Assembly: GCA_003242085.1 (NCBI GenBank)
Contig: QBML01000018.1
Span: forward strand, 46,966-110,965
Reading direction: 5' to 3'
Source of the DNA: Pseudanabaena frigida
GTDB lineage: Bacteria > Cyanobacteriota > Cyanobacteriia > Pseudanabaenales > Pseudanabaenaceae
DNA: 64,000 nt
A model generated the notes under the pieces. It was not told the origin of the DNA and made no database searches. It was given only the letters and a program-made list of their open reading frames with translations. The position numbers and the translations under genes were made by a program. Positions 55,601 through 64,000 of this stretch are shown in pieces (positions within the stretch are counted from its first letter, which is position 1; every line of letters starts with the position of its first letter).

Positions 55601-55668
55601 ACTCCAACTCGGATGACATCAGTCCCATTATTACTTTCAATATTTAAGGACTTAGTGTCTCGATTCAT
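52663..55668 (-). CDS. Soluble sensor adenylate cyclase: amide/urea-binding-protein domain, two PAS, class III cyclase
   Basis: The 1001-residue protein starts with a domain (about 17-395) of the UrtA/FmdD periplasmic urea- or amide-binding type: GVLHFLSGDLGPREMLVKDS, then LFGCGTSSARKSIIPILEKY and YYEGLESSKSVFYTGACPNQ. It has no signal peptide or membrane segment, so the domain is cytoplasmic. A coiled coil (about 440-505), two PAS domains (about 510-640 and 645-765), and a cyclase domain follow. The catalytic site has FADIVDFT, KTIGDAYM (Lys for ATP) and WGDAVNIASRM. It probably couples an intracellular amide/urea-like ligand and PAS signals to cAMP. Confidence 0.92.
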   Translation of the reverse strand: MNRDTKSLNIESNNGTDVIRVGVLHFLSGDLGPREMLVKDSTLMAIAEINQLGGILSKTIEPIVVDISSQDLNVVVQVRQLISELEISNLFGCGTSSARKSIIPILEKYQAQLWYPYYYEGLESSKSVFYTGACPNQNVLPAINWLSQNKGDRIYLLGTDGIYSRTVNKIIRAQIKQQNSLLLCEDYVPRDTVDYQESIDKIKNIAPDIVISTLPPENSVEFLQQYASAGIKARDIPVLSIRLTDLELKQISQSIYPSSIAGHLASANYFQSLETEQNKDFLRKATAWFGANGGQPSAMNAVMQAAYTQMFLWKQAVEAAQTFDVLTVRESIYDRSFLSPAGKIVVDRNHHIWTACRIAEVASTGKFEIVYSVDPIKPLPWLGVEELNHDKSTIVTEILAEITQNIHQNWQLEKDSRDLEFTITELLGRGQGKGRNQLAPEITRAAMAKMFNANQRLLKAQSDLLNVEGALRNANELLEQRIEQRTIQLQKTIRRLQNEAAERQQAEILLRESQQRFSAIADNVPGVVYRAVLHPNGEVSMPYISPRTQEIFGISVKDFTEHLEWVFDMAHPEDRAELNEIVQRSAEALMFFEHEYRVSSLFEKVKWVRIISQPHRNESGDTVWDGVIVDISHQKEIEESLRQAEEKYRSIFEHAIEGIFQAQTDGCYINANPALANIYGYESPSALLTGVASDEYRLFSEPERYQELLHQIEINGSVTSFEALVYKRDRSIIWILINATANYDEQGNFVAYEGIVQDITERKQSEQALKAEQEKSENLLLNILPKAIVHQLKLGNNTIASRSDNVTILFADIVDFTTLSTRVSPNDLVTMLNEIFSSFDILADRLGLEKIKTIGDAYMVVGGLPTYRTDHAEAIADMALAMQREIAHFKRGDDTNFRLRIGINTGTVVAGVIGIRKFIYDLWGDAVNIASRMESHGLAGGIQVTETTYELLKDKYSFWHRGKVFIKGRGEMDTYMLLDNKSNLKASEILEPSNIDAVPIS

Positions 55669-56021
55669 GATGGTCGATACTCCTTACATTAACTTAATAC
55701 CTTTAAAAGCCTGAATAGAGTGATTATCAAGCAGATTGTGGCTAGAACAATTTCGTCGCAATACCAAACATGAATTTATTTACAATATGACTTTTTAAAG
55801 TCGTTTATGTATCATTTATATTAAGTTTTACTCAGAAGTATAATTTGACCTTGAACTAGTATCAAACAAACCATCAGAAAAACGAAAAAAAGTAGAAAAA
55901 ATCATATTACTAAACACTAATTTAGCTCGTTCTACATCAAACTATGTTCGGCGAAATGGCTCAATAATCAATCGATAGGACATACAGTAAAAATCTACAT
56001 AGCTTTATATATTCGAGCCAA
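55669..56021. other. Intergenic region between the sensor cyclase and the histidine kinase
   Basis: AT-rich, no gene, hairpin or repeat seen. It should contain the promoter of the cyclase gene (minus strand). Confidence 0.5.
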
Positions 56022-58409
56022 TTAGCGGTTAGCCATGTTTGCCAGAGAGTGTGATGTCACATAACAAACCGCATTATTAATTGATTGATGTAAAGCTAGC
56101 GATATCTCGGCTCGATTTGTGTCTAAACGATCTAAGTCTAATCCTACGCAATCATGTAAACTCAAACCCTGAAATCGCTTTTTAAGCCAATCGATTTCAG
56201 CAACTGCTGATCGTGTAATTATCAGTATTGGCAAGCTCATCAGCATATCTTGCTGAGCGATATTCTCTAAATGCTTTAACAAATAACGATTATCCCCATC
56301 AAGCAAAAATAGATCTGGCAACCAGATTTTTGTCAAAACTTCGCATTGAGCCAAATCATCTGCCTCTAGAAGACAATGCCCAAGATCTTGAATCAAATTA
56401 ATTACCGCATCATCAATATTTTGATTGACATATAAGAACTTGAGAGATTTCGGACTATCCGTATAATCTGGCAGAAAACTTCCGAGTTCTGCTACCTTGA
56501 TTGGCTTTAGCAAAATACCATCTGCTTGATGAGAGATCGTTCTTGGCTCATCAGCACGTTTCATCATAACCATCCGAATGTGCTGCGTCACAAGATCGCC
56601 TTTGAGTAGTGCTAAAACATCCCAACCCGATAACATTGGCAAATCTGGACTCAAAAGAATTAAACAAGGTTGCAAACGTCTTGCTTTTTCAAGAGCCTCA
56701 GTCCCAGATCTCGCAATTACCACTTGATATTGCAATTCCAACAGCATAGCTCTTAATAGATCTACAGTTTCGGTCGAAGTATCTACAATCAACACTAAAC
56801 GACTATTGCTAGCCTCTAATTGCCCATCAATTCGACTAGGATGAGAGTCATGATTGCTTGGCTCAGTTGGCAACAAAATTGTAAACTGGCTGCCCACATC
56901 CACTTGTGACACAAACGTGATGTCACCACCATGCAAACGCGCTAAATGTCTGGTTAATAGCAAACTTGACCCAGTCCCCTCAAATCGACGGGTCAATACA
57001 TTTTCTACCTGTTGAAATTTTTGAAATATTAAACACTGCTTTTCTTCAGGAATACCAATTCCTTGATCCCATACAGTGAGAGCGAGCCAACCTTCCCACC
57101 AACGCACTGTAATCCCAATTTGTGGCGATACATAAGGCAAATCATCGACTAATCCCGAAGGCAAAACACTAAATTTAAAAGCGTTAGAAAGCAGATTTAC
57201 TAACATTTGCTGTAATCTCGTTTCGTCGGCTAAAATTGTTTGCACAGTCGGATCGATGTCCAAACGTATATCTAGTTCCCAACCTTGCTCAAAATTATAG
57301 TTGCGAGAAATTGCAGAGTCCTGTTGAACCAATTTCCGAACTTGTTGAATACTTTTTTGGCAAACATCCTTTACAGAAATAGTCTCAGCATAAAGCTCTA
57401 ATTGCCCCGCTTCAGCTTTCGCTAGGTCAAAAATGTTATCAATAATTGAAACTAACTGTCTACCACTTTGATGAATCATTTTTACATAGCGACTTTGTCG
57501 ATCGTTAAGCTCACCAAAAGTGTTATTACTTAGCAAACTGGCAATGCCAATTACTGAGGTTAGCGGCGTTTTTAATTCATGGTTAATACAGGTTAAAAAT
57601 TCATCTTTGAGACGACTCAGCCCTGACAGTTCATAGGCAAGATTTTTTTGAGAAGTAATATCATAAGCGATCGCTAGTTCTAGCCCCTGAAGGGCTCCTT
57701 GTAGTTCCACATTAATTACTTGCCAAGTAAAGGATTCACCATCAGTAGTACAAAATTGGTAAGTTTCTGGCAGCTTCGATTGCAACAGTGCGTCATCTTC
57801 ACTAACGCTAGCAGAATTATCTACCGCTAACGGTAACGGCTCCTCAGATTTGGATGATACACTCTCATGCAAGCTATTACGCCATGCTGAGTTCATACCT
57901 ACGATCTCGCCATGAAGATCTTTCACTATGACGGGCAAAGGTAACTGATAAATAAGAGGTAACAATAGCGTTGTTACTGGCGTTTTTTGAGTCTGCTCAG
58001 CTTGCATCAGCGATCGCAGTAAGCTTACTACCTCCAAGATTGCGATAAACTTTCCATCCCCATCGACCAAAGCCCAAATCTCAGCAGAATGTCGATATTG
58101 TGAAATTCGCTCTAAAAAATCAGCAACAGTCATTGCGCTAGAAATTGCTGGCAATGGCGCGAGATCGATATCGCCTAAAGTGCTCGAAGGCGAAATAAAG
58201 GTACAACTATCCGACTCAGATTGCCAGTTTAATAAACAGCGCGCATTAAACACACCCTGTGGACGATCGTTTTCATCTAACACCACAACGTTAGACCATC
58301 CTTTTTTAAGCAGGTTTACCGCCTCACAAGTTTTGGCAGGTAGTCGGCAAGCTGCGACCAAAGACTGTCCATATATTTCTAAAGACTGATTTAAGTTAAG
58401 GAAGTACAT
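56022..58409 (-). CDS. Hybrid histidine kinase with CBS-like, PAS, kinase and two receiver-like domains
   Basis: The 795-residue protein has an N-terminal CBS-like pair (about 20-135), a PAS-like region (150-255), HisKA with phospho-acceptor His in INHELKTPL, and HATPase (DQGIGIPEEK N/G1 box, then EGTGSSLLLTRHL). The G2 box GTGSSL departs from the usual GTGLGL. The first receiver domain has Ser in place of the acceptor Asp (LILLSPDLP, normally LLDxxLP) but keeps the Lys; the second has DLFLLDGDN. The gene is divergent from kaiA, so a role in clock input or output is possible but unproved. Confidence 0.87.
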   Translation of the reverse strand: MYFLNLNQSLEIYGQSLVAACRLPAKTCEAVNLLKKGWSNVVVLDENDRPQGVFNARCLLNWQSESDSCTFISPSSTLGDIDLAPLPAISSAMTVADFLERISQYRHSAEIWALVDGDGKFIAILEVVSLLRSLMQAEQTQKTPVTTLLLPLIYQLPLPVIVKDLHGEIVGMNSAWRNSLHESVSSKSEEPLPLAVDNSASVSEDDALLQSKLPETYQFCTTDGESFTWQVINVELQGALQGLELAIAYDITSQKNLAYELSGLSRLKDEFLTCINHELKTPLTSVIGIASLLSNNTFGELNDRQSRYVKMIHQSGRQLVSIIDNIFDLAKAEAGQLELYAETISVKDVCQKSIQQVRKLVQQDSAISRNYNFEQGWELDIRLDIDPTVQTILADETRLQQMLVNLLSNAFKFSVLPSGLVDDLPYVSPQIGITVRWWEGWLALTVWDQGIGIPEEKQCLIFQKFQQVENVLTRRFEGTGSSLLLTRHLARLHGGDITFVSQVDVGSQFTILLPTEPSNHDSHPSRIDGQLEASNSRLVLIVDTSTETVDLLRAMLLELQYQVVIARSGTEALEKARRLQPCLILLSPDLPMLSGWDVLALLKGDLVTQHIRMVMMKRADEPRTISHQADGILLKPIKVAELGSFLPDYTDSPKSLKFLYVNQNIDDAVINLIQDLGHCLLEADDLAQCEVLTKIWLPDLFLLDGDNRYLLKHLENIAQQDMLMSLPILIITRSAVAEIDWLKKRFQGLSLHDCVGLDLDRLDTNRAEISLALHQSINNAVCYVTSHSLANMANR

Positions 58410-58601
58410 ACACCAAAACCCTTACGGGCTATTGTTAATAAGTGTCTTTTATCACTAACAGCCTATAAATTTCTCTATAATATTACGATCATCAATCTCA
58501 CACGATTTCGCTATTTAAGTGCGAAAATAAAGCTTAAGATAAGAATACTTAAGATGCAAATCTTAATAAACAAATCAAGACACTCAAAACACCAATAGCC
58601 T

Positions 58602-59471
58602 GTGCCTGTTTTGAATAATTTACAAGTATGCTGTTTGGTGGCAGAAAATGAGCTCGACCAAACTAGGTCTACCCTCGCAAAATTTTTACCAGAAGAGCGA
58701 TATACCGTTACGATTGCTTCGGAATTAGAAGCTCTTGTAAGTTTATTAACAAAACCTCAAAATGCACAAGACTGCCTAGTTATATTTAGAGATGTAGAGG
58801 CTATAGTCGAACATCTTGGCATGTTAAACATTTTTATGCCGACTATATTAGTTCTAGGAGATCTTTACGAACACGGCGAACCTCATTATGAACAAAGTGA
58901 ATCAAAAGACTTTTATAGAGCCAGTATTAGTATTAACTTTGAACAGCTTCAAGATCTGCCAACTATTATCGATCAGGCGATCGCGACTTTTATTAAAATT
59001 TCTCCCCAAGTTAGACATCAAGTCTACGTCAACATTCCAAATACGCCAGTTTCAGAATCCTTAAATGTTCAACAACAAAGACTAGCTGATAAACTCAATG
59101 AGCGATTAGGTTATTTGGGGGTGTACTACAAACGCGACTCACGGTTGTTTATACGTAACCTATCTCCCGAAGATAGGAAAGAGTATGTTGGGCGCTTAAA
59201 GAGAATATATCGGTCGATTATATTAGAGTATTTTTCAGAAAAAAATAACGATTTAAATCAAAAGATTGATGAATTTGTAAATCTCTCATTTTTTGCGGAT
59301 ATTTCTGTTTCACAGGTTCTAGAAATTCATATGGAACTAATGGACGAATTTGCCAAACAATTAAGGCTTGAAGGTCGAAACGATGAAATCTTATTAGATT
59401 ATCGTATTACTCTAATTGACATGATTGCACATCTATGTGAGTTATATCGACGTTCTATCCCTAGATCTTAG
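58602..59471 (+). CDS. kaiA: Circadian clock protein KaiA
   Basis: The 289-residue protein starts at GTG. It has the N-terminal pseudo-receiver (about 5-135) and the C-terminal helical dimer domain with the family segments LGYLGVYYKRDSRLFIRNLS, YVGRLKRIYRSIILEYF, VSQVLEIHMELMDEFAKQL and ITLIDMIAHLCELYRRSIP. KaiA stimulates KaiC autophosphorylation. The 250 bases before kaiB and a separate kaiB start suggest kaiA has its own promoter, as in other cyanobacteria. Confidence 0.97.
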   Translation: MPVLNNLQVCCLVAENELDQTRSTLAKFLPEERYTVTIASELEALVSLLTKPQNAQDCLVIFRDVEAIVEHLGMLNIFMPTILVLGDLYEHGEPHYEQSESKDFYRASISINFEQLQDLPTIIDQAIATFIKISPQVRHQVYVNIPNTPVSESLNVQQQRLADKLNERLGYLGVYYKRDSRLFIRNLSPEDRKEYVGRLKRIYRSIILEYFSEKNNDLNQKIDEFVNLSFFADISVSQVLEIHMELMDEFAKQLRLEGRNDEILLDYRITLIDMIAHLCELYRRSIPRS

Positions 59472-59722
59472 CCAAGATATAAAATGGCTAAACGCTATTA
59501 ACCATCTAAAATATTGATACTTCGTTTGTATTTTACTTATATTTTTAGAGCTTAAAATTAAATGCAGAGATCTATAGCTACTCAGCGATCCTAAATTATT
59601 TGGAAGAAGCGCCTAAGAAAGATGTAATTCTGATAACTCCCAAAAATCTATAAACTGGTCATGATCGTTATAGAAGTTTAAGAGATAAGTTATAAATAGC
59701 CGAAGCAACCCAAATTAATGAA

Positions 59723-60021
59723 ATGATTCGTAAAACCTACGTCCTAAAACTCTATGTCGCAGGCAACACGCCAAATTCGGTGAGAGCCCTGAAGATGCTC
59801 AACGATATCCTTGAGAAAGAGTTCCAAGGAGTTTATACATTGAAGGTCATTGATGTGCTTAAAAATCCGCAACTAGCTGAAGAAGATAAAATCCTTGCAC
59901 TCCAACATTAGCAAAGGTTTTACCTCCACCAGTTAGGAAAATTATTGGCGATCTGTCTGACCGAGAGAAAGTATTAATCGGACTAGATCTACTATATGAG
60001 GAATTAATTGGCAATGATTAG
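59723..60021 (+). pseudogene. kaiB: Circadian clock protein KaiB, interrupted by a one-base deletion
   Basis: The first 59 codons ([20 protein letters not shown] ... AEEDKILA) match KaiB perfectly. At 59899/59900 the DNA reads GCACTCCAACATTAGC where GCAACTCCAACATTAGC is expected, so an A is missing. The frame shifts, adds LQH and stops at 59911. In the other frame the rest of KaiB continues intact: [36 protein letters not shown] and stop at 60019-60021, overlapping the kaiC start. Total length 299 bases is 3n+2, as for one deletion. Either a sequencing error or a true null allele. Confidence 0.9.
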
Positions 60022-61573
60022 CCCATCAATCACAAACAATAACGATAGTAAGAACCAAGAGTTAGGTGTACAAAAGCTACGCACCATGATTGAGGGTCTA
60101 GACGACATTACTCATGGTGGACTACCAAAGGGGCGATCGACTCTTGTAAGTGGTACTTCGGGTACTGGCAAGACTTTATTAGCAATGCAGTTTCTTTATA
60201 ATGGCATTACGGGCTTAGACGAGCATGGCGTATTTGTCACTTTTGAAGAGTCCCCCTCTGACATTATTAAAAATGCCCATAGCTTTAATTGGGATCTCCA
60301 AGAACTAATCGATCAAGGTCGCTTATTTATCCTTGATGCATCACCAGATCCTGAAGGTCAAGAAGTAGTCGGTGATTTTGATTTATCTGCATTAATCGAG
60401 CGCATTCAATACGCAATTATCAAATACAAAGCAAAGCGAATCTCCATCGATTCAATGACGGCTATTTTTCAACAATACGATTCTCTCGGCTTAGTCCGAC
60501 GCGAAATTTTTCGGATTGTAGCTCGTCTCAAGTCTCTAGGCGTTACTACAGTAATGACCACTGAGCGTGAATTGGAATATGGTCCCGTTGCCCGATTTGG
60601 CGTAGAAGAATTTGTTTCGGACAATGTGATTATTTTAAGAAATGTCCTTGATGGAGAACGTCGGCATCGCACCGCCGAAATCCTCAAATTGCGTGGGACA
60701 ACCCATATGAAAGGTGAGTTTCCATTTACCATGACCAGTAAAGGAATCAACATATTTCCATTAGGAGCTATGCGTCTTACTCAAAAATCATCCAATACCA
60801 GAGTCTCTTCAGGCATTGCAACCCTTGATGAAATGTGCGGTGGAGGCTATTTCAAAGACTCTATCATCTTGACCACAGGGGCAACGGGTACTGGAAAAAC
60901 CCTGATGGTAAGTAAATTTATAGAAAATGGTTGCGAAAATGGCGAACGTGCCATTTTATTTGCTTATGAGGAGTCCCGCCAACAACTTACACGCAATGCT
61001 TCGTCTTGGGGAACTGATTTTGATAAGTGGGAAAGTTCGGGTTTACTAAAAATTATTTGTGTTTATCCTGAGTCATCTGGATTAGAAGATCATTTACAGG
61101 TGATTAAATCCGAAATCGAGTCATTTAAGCCGTCTCGAATTGCGATCGACTCACTCTCAGCGTTAGCTAGGGGCGTAAGTAACAACACCTTCCGCCAATT
61201 TGTGATCGGATTGACAGGTTATGTCAAACAAGAAGAAATCACTGGTTTATTTACAAATACAACAGATCAATTTATGGGCTCACACTCAATCACAGAGTCA
61301 CATATTTCTACAATTACAGATACTATTATTCTTTTGCAATATGTCGAAATTCGCGGTCAAATGTCCCGCGCTGTCAATGTCTTTAAGATGCGTGGTTCTC
61401 GCCATGACAGCCGTATCCGCGAGTACATCATCACCGATCAAGGTGCACAAATTAAGGATTCGTTCCAAGGATTTGAGCGAATCTTGAGTGGTTCCCCAAC
61501 AAGAGTCTCCGTTGACGAAAAATCAGAGTTGTCTCGAATTATTCGCGGAGTATCAGTCGATCCATTAGAGTAA
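60014..61573 (+). CDS. kaiC: Circadian clock protein KaiC
   Basis: ATG at 60014 (MISPSITNN) is chosen over the TTG at 60008; it overlaps the end of kaiB by 8 bases. The 519-residue protein has two RecA-like domains: GTSGTGKT (47-54) in CI and GATGTGKT (about 290) in CII. The catalytic Glu pair in TFEESPSD and the CII phosphorylation residues in SHISTITDT (Ser and Thr neighbours) are present. The protein appears complete, so the clock is spoiled only at kaiB in this sequence. Confidence 0.97.
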   Translation: MISPSITNNNDSKNQELGVQKLRTMIEGLDDITHGGLPKGRSTLVSGTSGTGKTLLAMQFLYNGITGLDEHGVFVTFEESPSDIIKNAHSFNWDLQELIDQGRLFILDASPDPEGQEVVGDFDLSALIERIQYAIIKYKAKRISIDSMTAIFQQYDSLGLVRREIFRIVARLKSLGVTTVMTTERELEYGPVARFGVEEFVSDNVIILRNVLDGERRHRTAEILKLRGTTHMKGEFPFTMTSKGINIFPLGAMRLTQKSSNTRVSSGIATLDEMCGGGYFKDSIILTTGATGTGKTLMVSKFIENGCENGERAILFAYEESRQQLTRNASSWGTDFDKWESSGLLKIICVYPESSGLEDHLQVIKSEIESFKPSRIAIDSLSALARGVSNNTFRQFVIGLTGYVKQEEITGLFTNTTDQFMGSHSITESHISTITDTIILLQYVEIRGQMSRAVNVFKMRGSRHDSRIREYIITDQGAQIKDSFQGFERILSGSPTRVSVDEKSELSRIIRGVSVDPLE

Positions 61574-61574
61574 A

Positions 61575-61613
61575 AATAAAATGGGAATCTCAGTTCACCA
61601 TTTTATTTTTATT
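61575..61613. terminator. Terminator between convergent kaiC and pentapeptide gene
   Basis: AAAATAAAATGG / CCATTTTATTTT stem with T-rich ends, suited for both directions. Confidence 0.7.
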
Positions 61614-62104
61614 TAACATCCAAGGGATTCGCGAGTATCAACACCAGTTTTAGTGTTTACACCAGAAGCTTTAACACAGAGTTTTTTTACTTGCTGAATA
61701 TCTAGGAGTGCATTTGTGAAATCAGCACCATCGACATTAACATTATCAAATGTCGATCGCAGCATATTTGTATCAGCTAATATTGCGTCACTTAGATCCA
61801 CATCTTTAAATCTTGATACATAAGCTATACCTGAGCTGAAATCCACTCCATTCAGATTAGCCCCATCTAAAAAAACTCCATTAAAGAGTGCCCCTCGCAA
61901 ATCAGCATTACTAAAATTTGTATTCCTGAACGTGGCATTAGTAAACTCAGCTCGAATTAGAGTTTGACCAGAGAAATCTTCCCCACCCGCTTCATTTAAA
62001 ATCGATCGAGTGACACTAGATGAACTTGCGGCTTCAGCTGATAATGGCATTAAAAACATTACTATTGCCAAGACGATACTTGTAATTAATTGCCAATACT
62101 TCAT
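61613..62104 (-). CDS. Exported pentapeptide-repeat protein
   Basis: The 163-residue protein has a signal peptide (LITSIVLAIVMFLMPLSAEA) and about ten pentapeptide units of the A(D/N)LXX type: FTNATFRNTNFSNADLRGAL and FNGVFLDGANLNGVDFSSGI. These form a right-handed beta-helix. The C-terminal tail has two cysteines (KLCVKASG and SLGC). Probably thylakoid-lumenal or periplasmic; function unknown. Confidence 0.88.
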   Translation of the reverse strand: MKYWQLITSIVLAIVMFLMPLSAEAASSSSVTRSILNEAGGEDFSGQTLIRAEFTNATFRNTNFSNADLRGALFNGVFLDGANLNGVDFSSGIAYVSRFKDVDLSDAILADTNMLRSTFDNVNVDGADFTNALLDIQQVKKLCVKASGVNTKTGVDTRESLGC

Positions 62105-62460
62105 AATCTCTTAAGAATAATTTCTAGATTGCTAATAAATATTAACCCGTAATATTAGCTTTTCTCGAAAAACTTAAGTAATACAACAATCTGAAATTAG
62201 TTGTAAGAAGCTTCAACTCCGCTCATACATCGATTTATATCAGCTGAGCGAAGTCAAAACCTTATCTAAATATACGCATGATTTCAGATTGTCGATATGC
62301 CTTTAATACTTAGAAACCCAGATAATAGAAGATTAAGTTAAGTTTTTTGTCTAAAGTTTCCATTTTAGCTCGTCTAGAAATTCTCTCTAAATTGCAAAAT
62401 AATAGATTACGAAGTCTGCCTATCTTAAGTATCAATATTTTCATTGTTAGCTATAGACTG
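62105..62460. other. Intergenic region with a hairpin repeat
   Basis: An imperfect inverted repeat at 62207-62260 (GAAGCTTCAACTCCGCTCA / TGAGCGAAGTCAAA), related to 21495-21542. Otherwise AT-rich, no gene. Confidence 0.55.
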
Positions 62461-63324
62461 TTACGGAATAAGTTGCGATCGTTGAAGGTGCGATATCAAA
62501 CCTTCTAATAGCACCTTCGATTCCACTTGCTTCCTTGCATTCATCGAAATACGACTAACCATAATCACAGAATCACTATTGAAAGCAGCATCACAAGATC
62601 GAGCATAAACATCAATACGCGGCATTGGCAAATCTGCCTGACTAGATAGTAAAGCAGCAGCAATATCATCTATATTTAGAAGCCGAATAAGCTCATCTTT
62701 ATAATCTTCTGTTACACTACCAATCAACTGCTTCTCACCATACCAATCATTTCCATCTTCACTAAATGGCTCACCAGCAGCGCCAAATGGAATAGATGCA
62801 GCTAAAAAGCCAACTATTCCCAATTCAATCAACAACAAGTAAGTAAAAGTATCGTTAAGCTTGATTTTGCTACTTCCTCTACTAATACTTGTTCCCTCTC
62901 TCGCAGATAACTTCAGAAAACCGACAAACCCCGAGTCTCCAGTTTCTTGCTTCAAAATAGCATTAATCTGATCCTCAACCTGCTTCTTATCAGTGAGATT
63001 ATACTCACGCCCCATAATCTGTTCAGTTTCTTGCTGAAAATTGATGTACTGACCATACATCAGTGAAGCATTGGTTACTATACCTCCAACAATTCCCCAA
63101 CCTAAAGCAAGCATAGGATTGCGAATTTTATTTTTTTTAACAGCAAGTCCCAAAACTGCACCTGTGGCAAATCCCATTCCCATTGGGAATAAGACAATGA
63201 AGTAAATGAATTTACTAATAAAGGCAGTAGCACTACCAATCGCAACTCCTGAGACCAAGGAAGAAGCAGCTAAAATAGCAATACCTTGAGAAGGCGCAAT
63301 ATTGCTTGGTTTATAGGTTTTCAT
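62461..63324 (-). CDS. Membrane protein of unknown function
   Basis: The 287-residue protein has four or five membrane segments (IAILAASSLVSGVAIGSATA, IYFIVLFPMGMGFATGAVLG, others), a charged loop with EQIMGREYNLTDKKQVEDQI, and a C-terminal soluble part of about 90 residues (DELIRLLNIDDIAAALLSSQ). I do not recognise the family. It lies just before the rRNA operon end, transcribed away from it in the same sense. Confidence 0.65.
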   Translation of the reverse strand: MKTYKPSNIAPSQGIAILAASSLVSGVAIGSATAFISKFIYFIVLFPMGMGFATGAVLGLAVKKNKIRNPMLALGWGIVGGIVTNASLMYGQYINFQQETEQIMGREYNLTDKKQVEDQINAILKQETGDSGFVGFLKLSAREGTSISRGSSKIKLNDTFTYLLLIELGIVGFLAASIPFGAAGEPFSEDGNDWYGEKQLIGSVTEDYKDELIRLLNIDDIAAALLSSQADLPMPRIDVYARSCDAAFNSDSVIMVSRISMNARKQVESKVLLEGLISHLQRSQLIP

Positions 63325-63405
63325 GATTGAATCCTATTTAATGGCTTAAGTTTAACTTTCTTATTTTGCCGTTCTTCGTAAAATCAAAATAATAAGAATT
63401 CTAAT

Positions 63406-63451
63406 AAAAACGAAGACGATTGAACTAAATGTTCAATCGTCTTCGTTTTTT
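63406..63451 (-). terminator. Terminator of the rRNA operon
   Basis: AAAAACGAAGACGATTGAAC paired with its complement around TAAAT, T-run at both ends, 9 bases beyond 5S rRNA. Strong A-stem-T layout. Confidence 0.85.
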
Positions 63452-63459
63452 AAAATTAA

Positions 63460-63577
63460 GCTTGGCATCGAGCTATTTTCCCGTAGGGCTACCCCTAAAG
63501 TATCTTCACCGTGACAGCGTTTCACATCTGAGTTCGGGATGGGTCAGAGTGGTTCCACCGCACCATAGACACCAAGC
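63460..63577 (-). rRNA. rrf: 5S ribosomal RNA
   Basis: Read on the minus strand: GCTTGGTGTCTATGGTGCGG at the start, the loop C-like ACCCATCCCGAACTCAGATG, GGTAGCCC, and a 3' end CGATGCCAAGC that pairs with the 5' end. About 118 bases. Confidence 0.95.
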
Positions 63578-63669
63578 AAACTTATAAGGTCTACCTGATA
63601 GGTAAAGAACCTTGAAAGCTGCACAGTAATAGTAATTAGATGATTTGTAGATTTAATTGCGGAATATTG

Positions 63670-64000
<331 letters not shown>

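Noticed and set aside
59890..59915. Programmed ribosomal frameshift in kaiB
   Set aside because: No slippery heptamer or downstream pseudoknot is visible at CTTGCACTCC, and KaiB is in one frame elsewhere; a deletion or read error is simpler.

Overview
The window comes from a filamentous-type, Pseudanabaena-like cyanobacterium. GCGATCGC (HIP1) octamers are dense. Photosystem II peptides (PsbM, PsbI), chlorophyll genes (acsF, chlP), a kaiABC clock, pntA split into two genes plus pntB, an ARC6-type domain on a Ser/Thr kinase and an rrn operon at the right edge all fit. The genus is inferred from overall gene style, not from a search.

Layout. 1-6253 is a direct repeat, apparently base-for-base, of 23494-29746. 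It carries the end of a cytochrome b gene, a Tat/lipoprotein molybdopterin oxidoreductase, a C5 cytosine methyltransferase with an Eco47II-type restriction gene broken by one in-frame TAG, a zinc-ribbon adenylate cyclase, a pilin-like protein and the start of pntA. Copy 1 stops abruptly inside pntA and is joined to a truncated phytochelatin synthase gene; copy 2 continues into intact pntA, pntA2 and pntB. Between the copies (6254-23493) lie a flavin monooxygenase, a B12-type radical SAM protein, a GPH-family transporter, a TxlA-like thioredoxin, a class A beta-lactamase-like protein, trmJ, higBA, a CPA2 antiporter, an ECF sigma/anti-sigma pair, an MXKDX-repeat lipoprotein, and a periplasmic redox cluster (DM13, thioredoxin, CcdA, cytochrome b) leading into copy 2.

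32-48 kb is mostly housekeeping and photosynthesis: acsF, a DUF1400 hydrolase, chlP, psbM, an S1-domain protein, ftsH, pheA, a Ser/Thr kinase, smpB, an ABC exporter and psbI. 48-56 kb looks like nitrogen/cAMP signalling: a GAF protein, an Amt ammonium transporter, a perfect CRP-type site in front of a very small transcription unit, and a 1001-residue soluble protein fusing a urea/amide-binding-protein domain to PAS domains and an adenylate cyclase. 56-61.6 kb is the clock region: a hybrid histidine kinase divergent from kaiA, then kaiB (with a one-base frameshift) and kaiC. The right end holds 5S and the 3' end of 23S rRNA, both on the minus strand.

Nearly every intergenic gap holds a long, almost perfect hairpin. 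Several belong to short repeat families with conserved flanks but different stems, and three sit inside a MITE-like element of about 100-116 bp.
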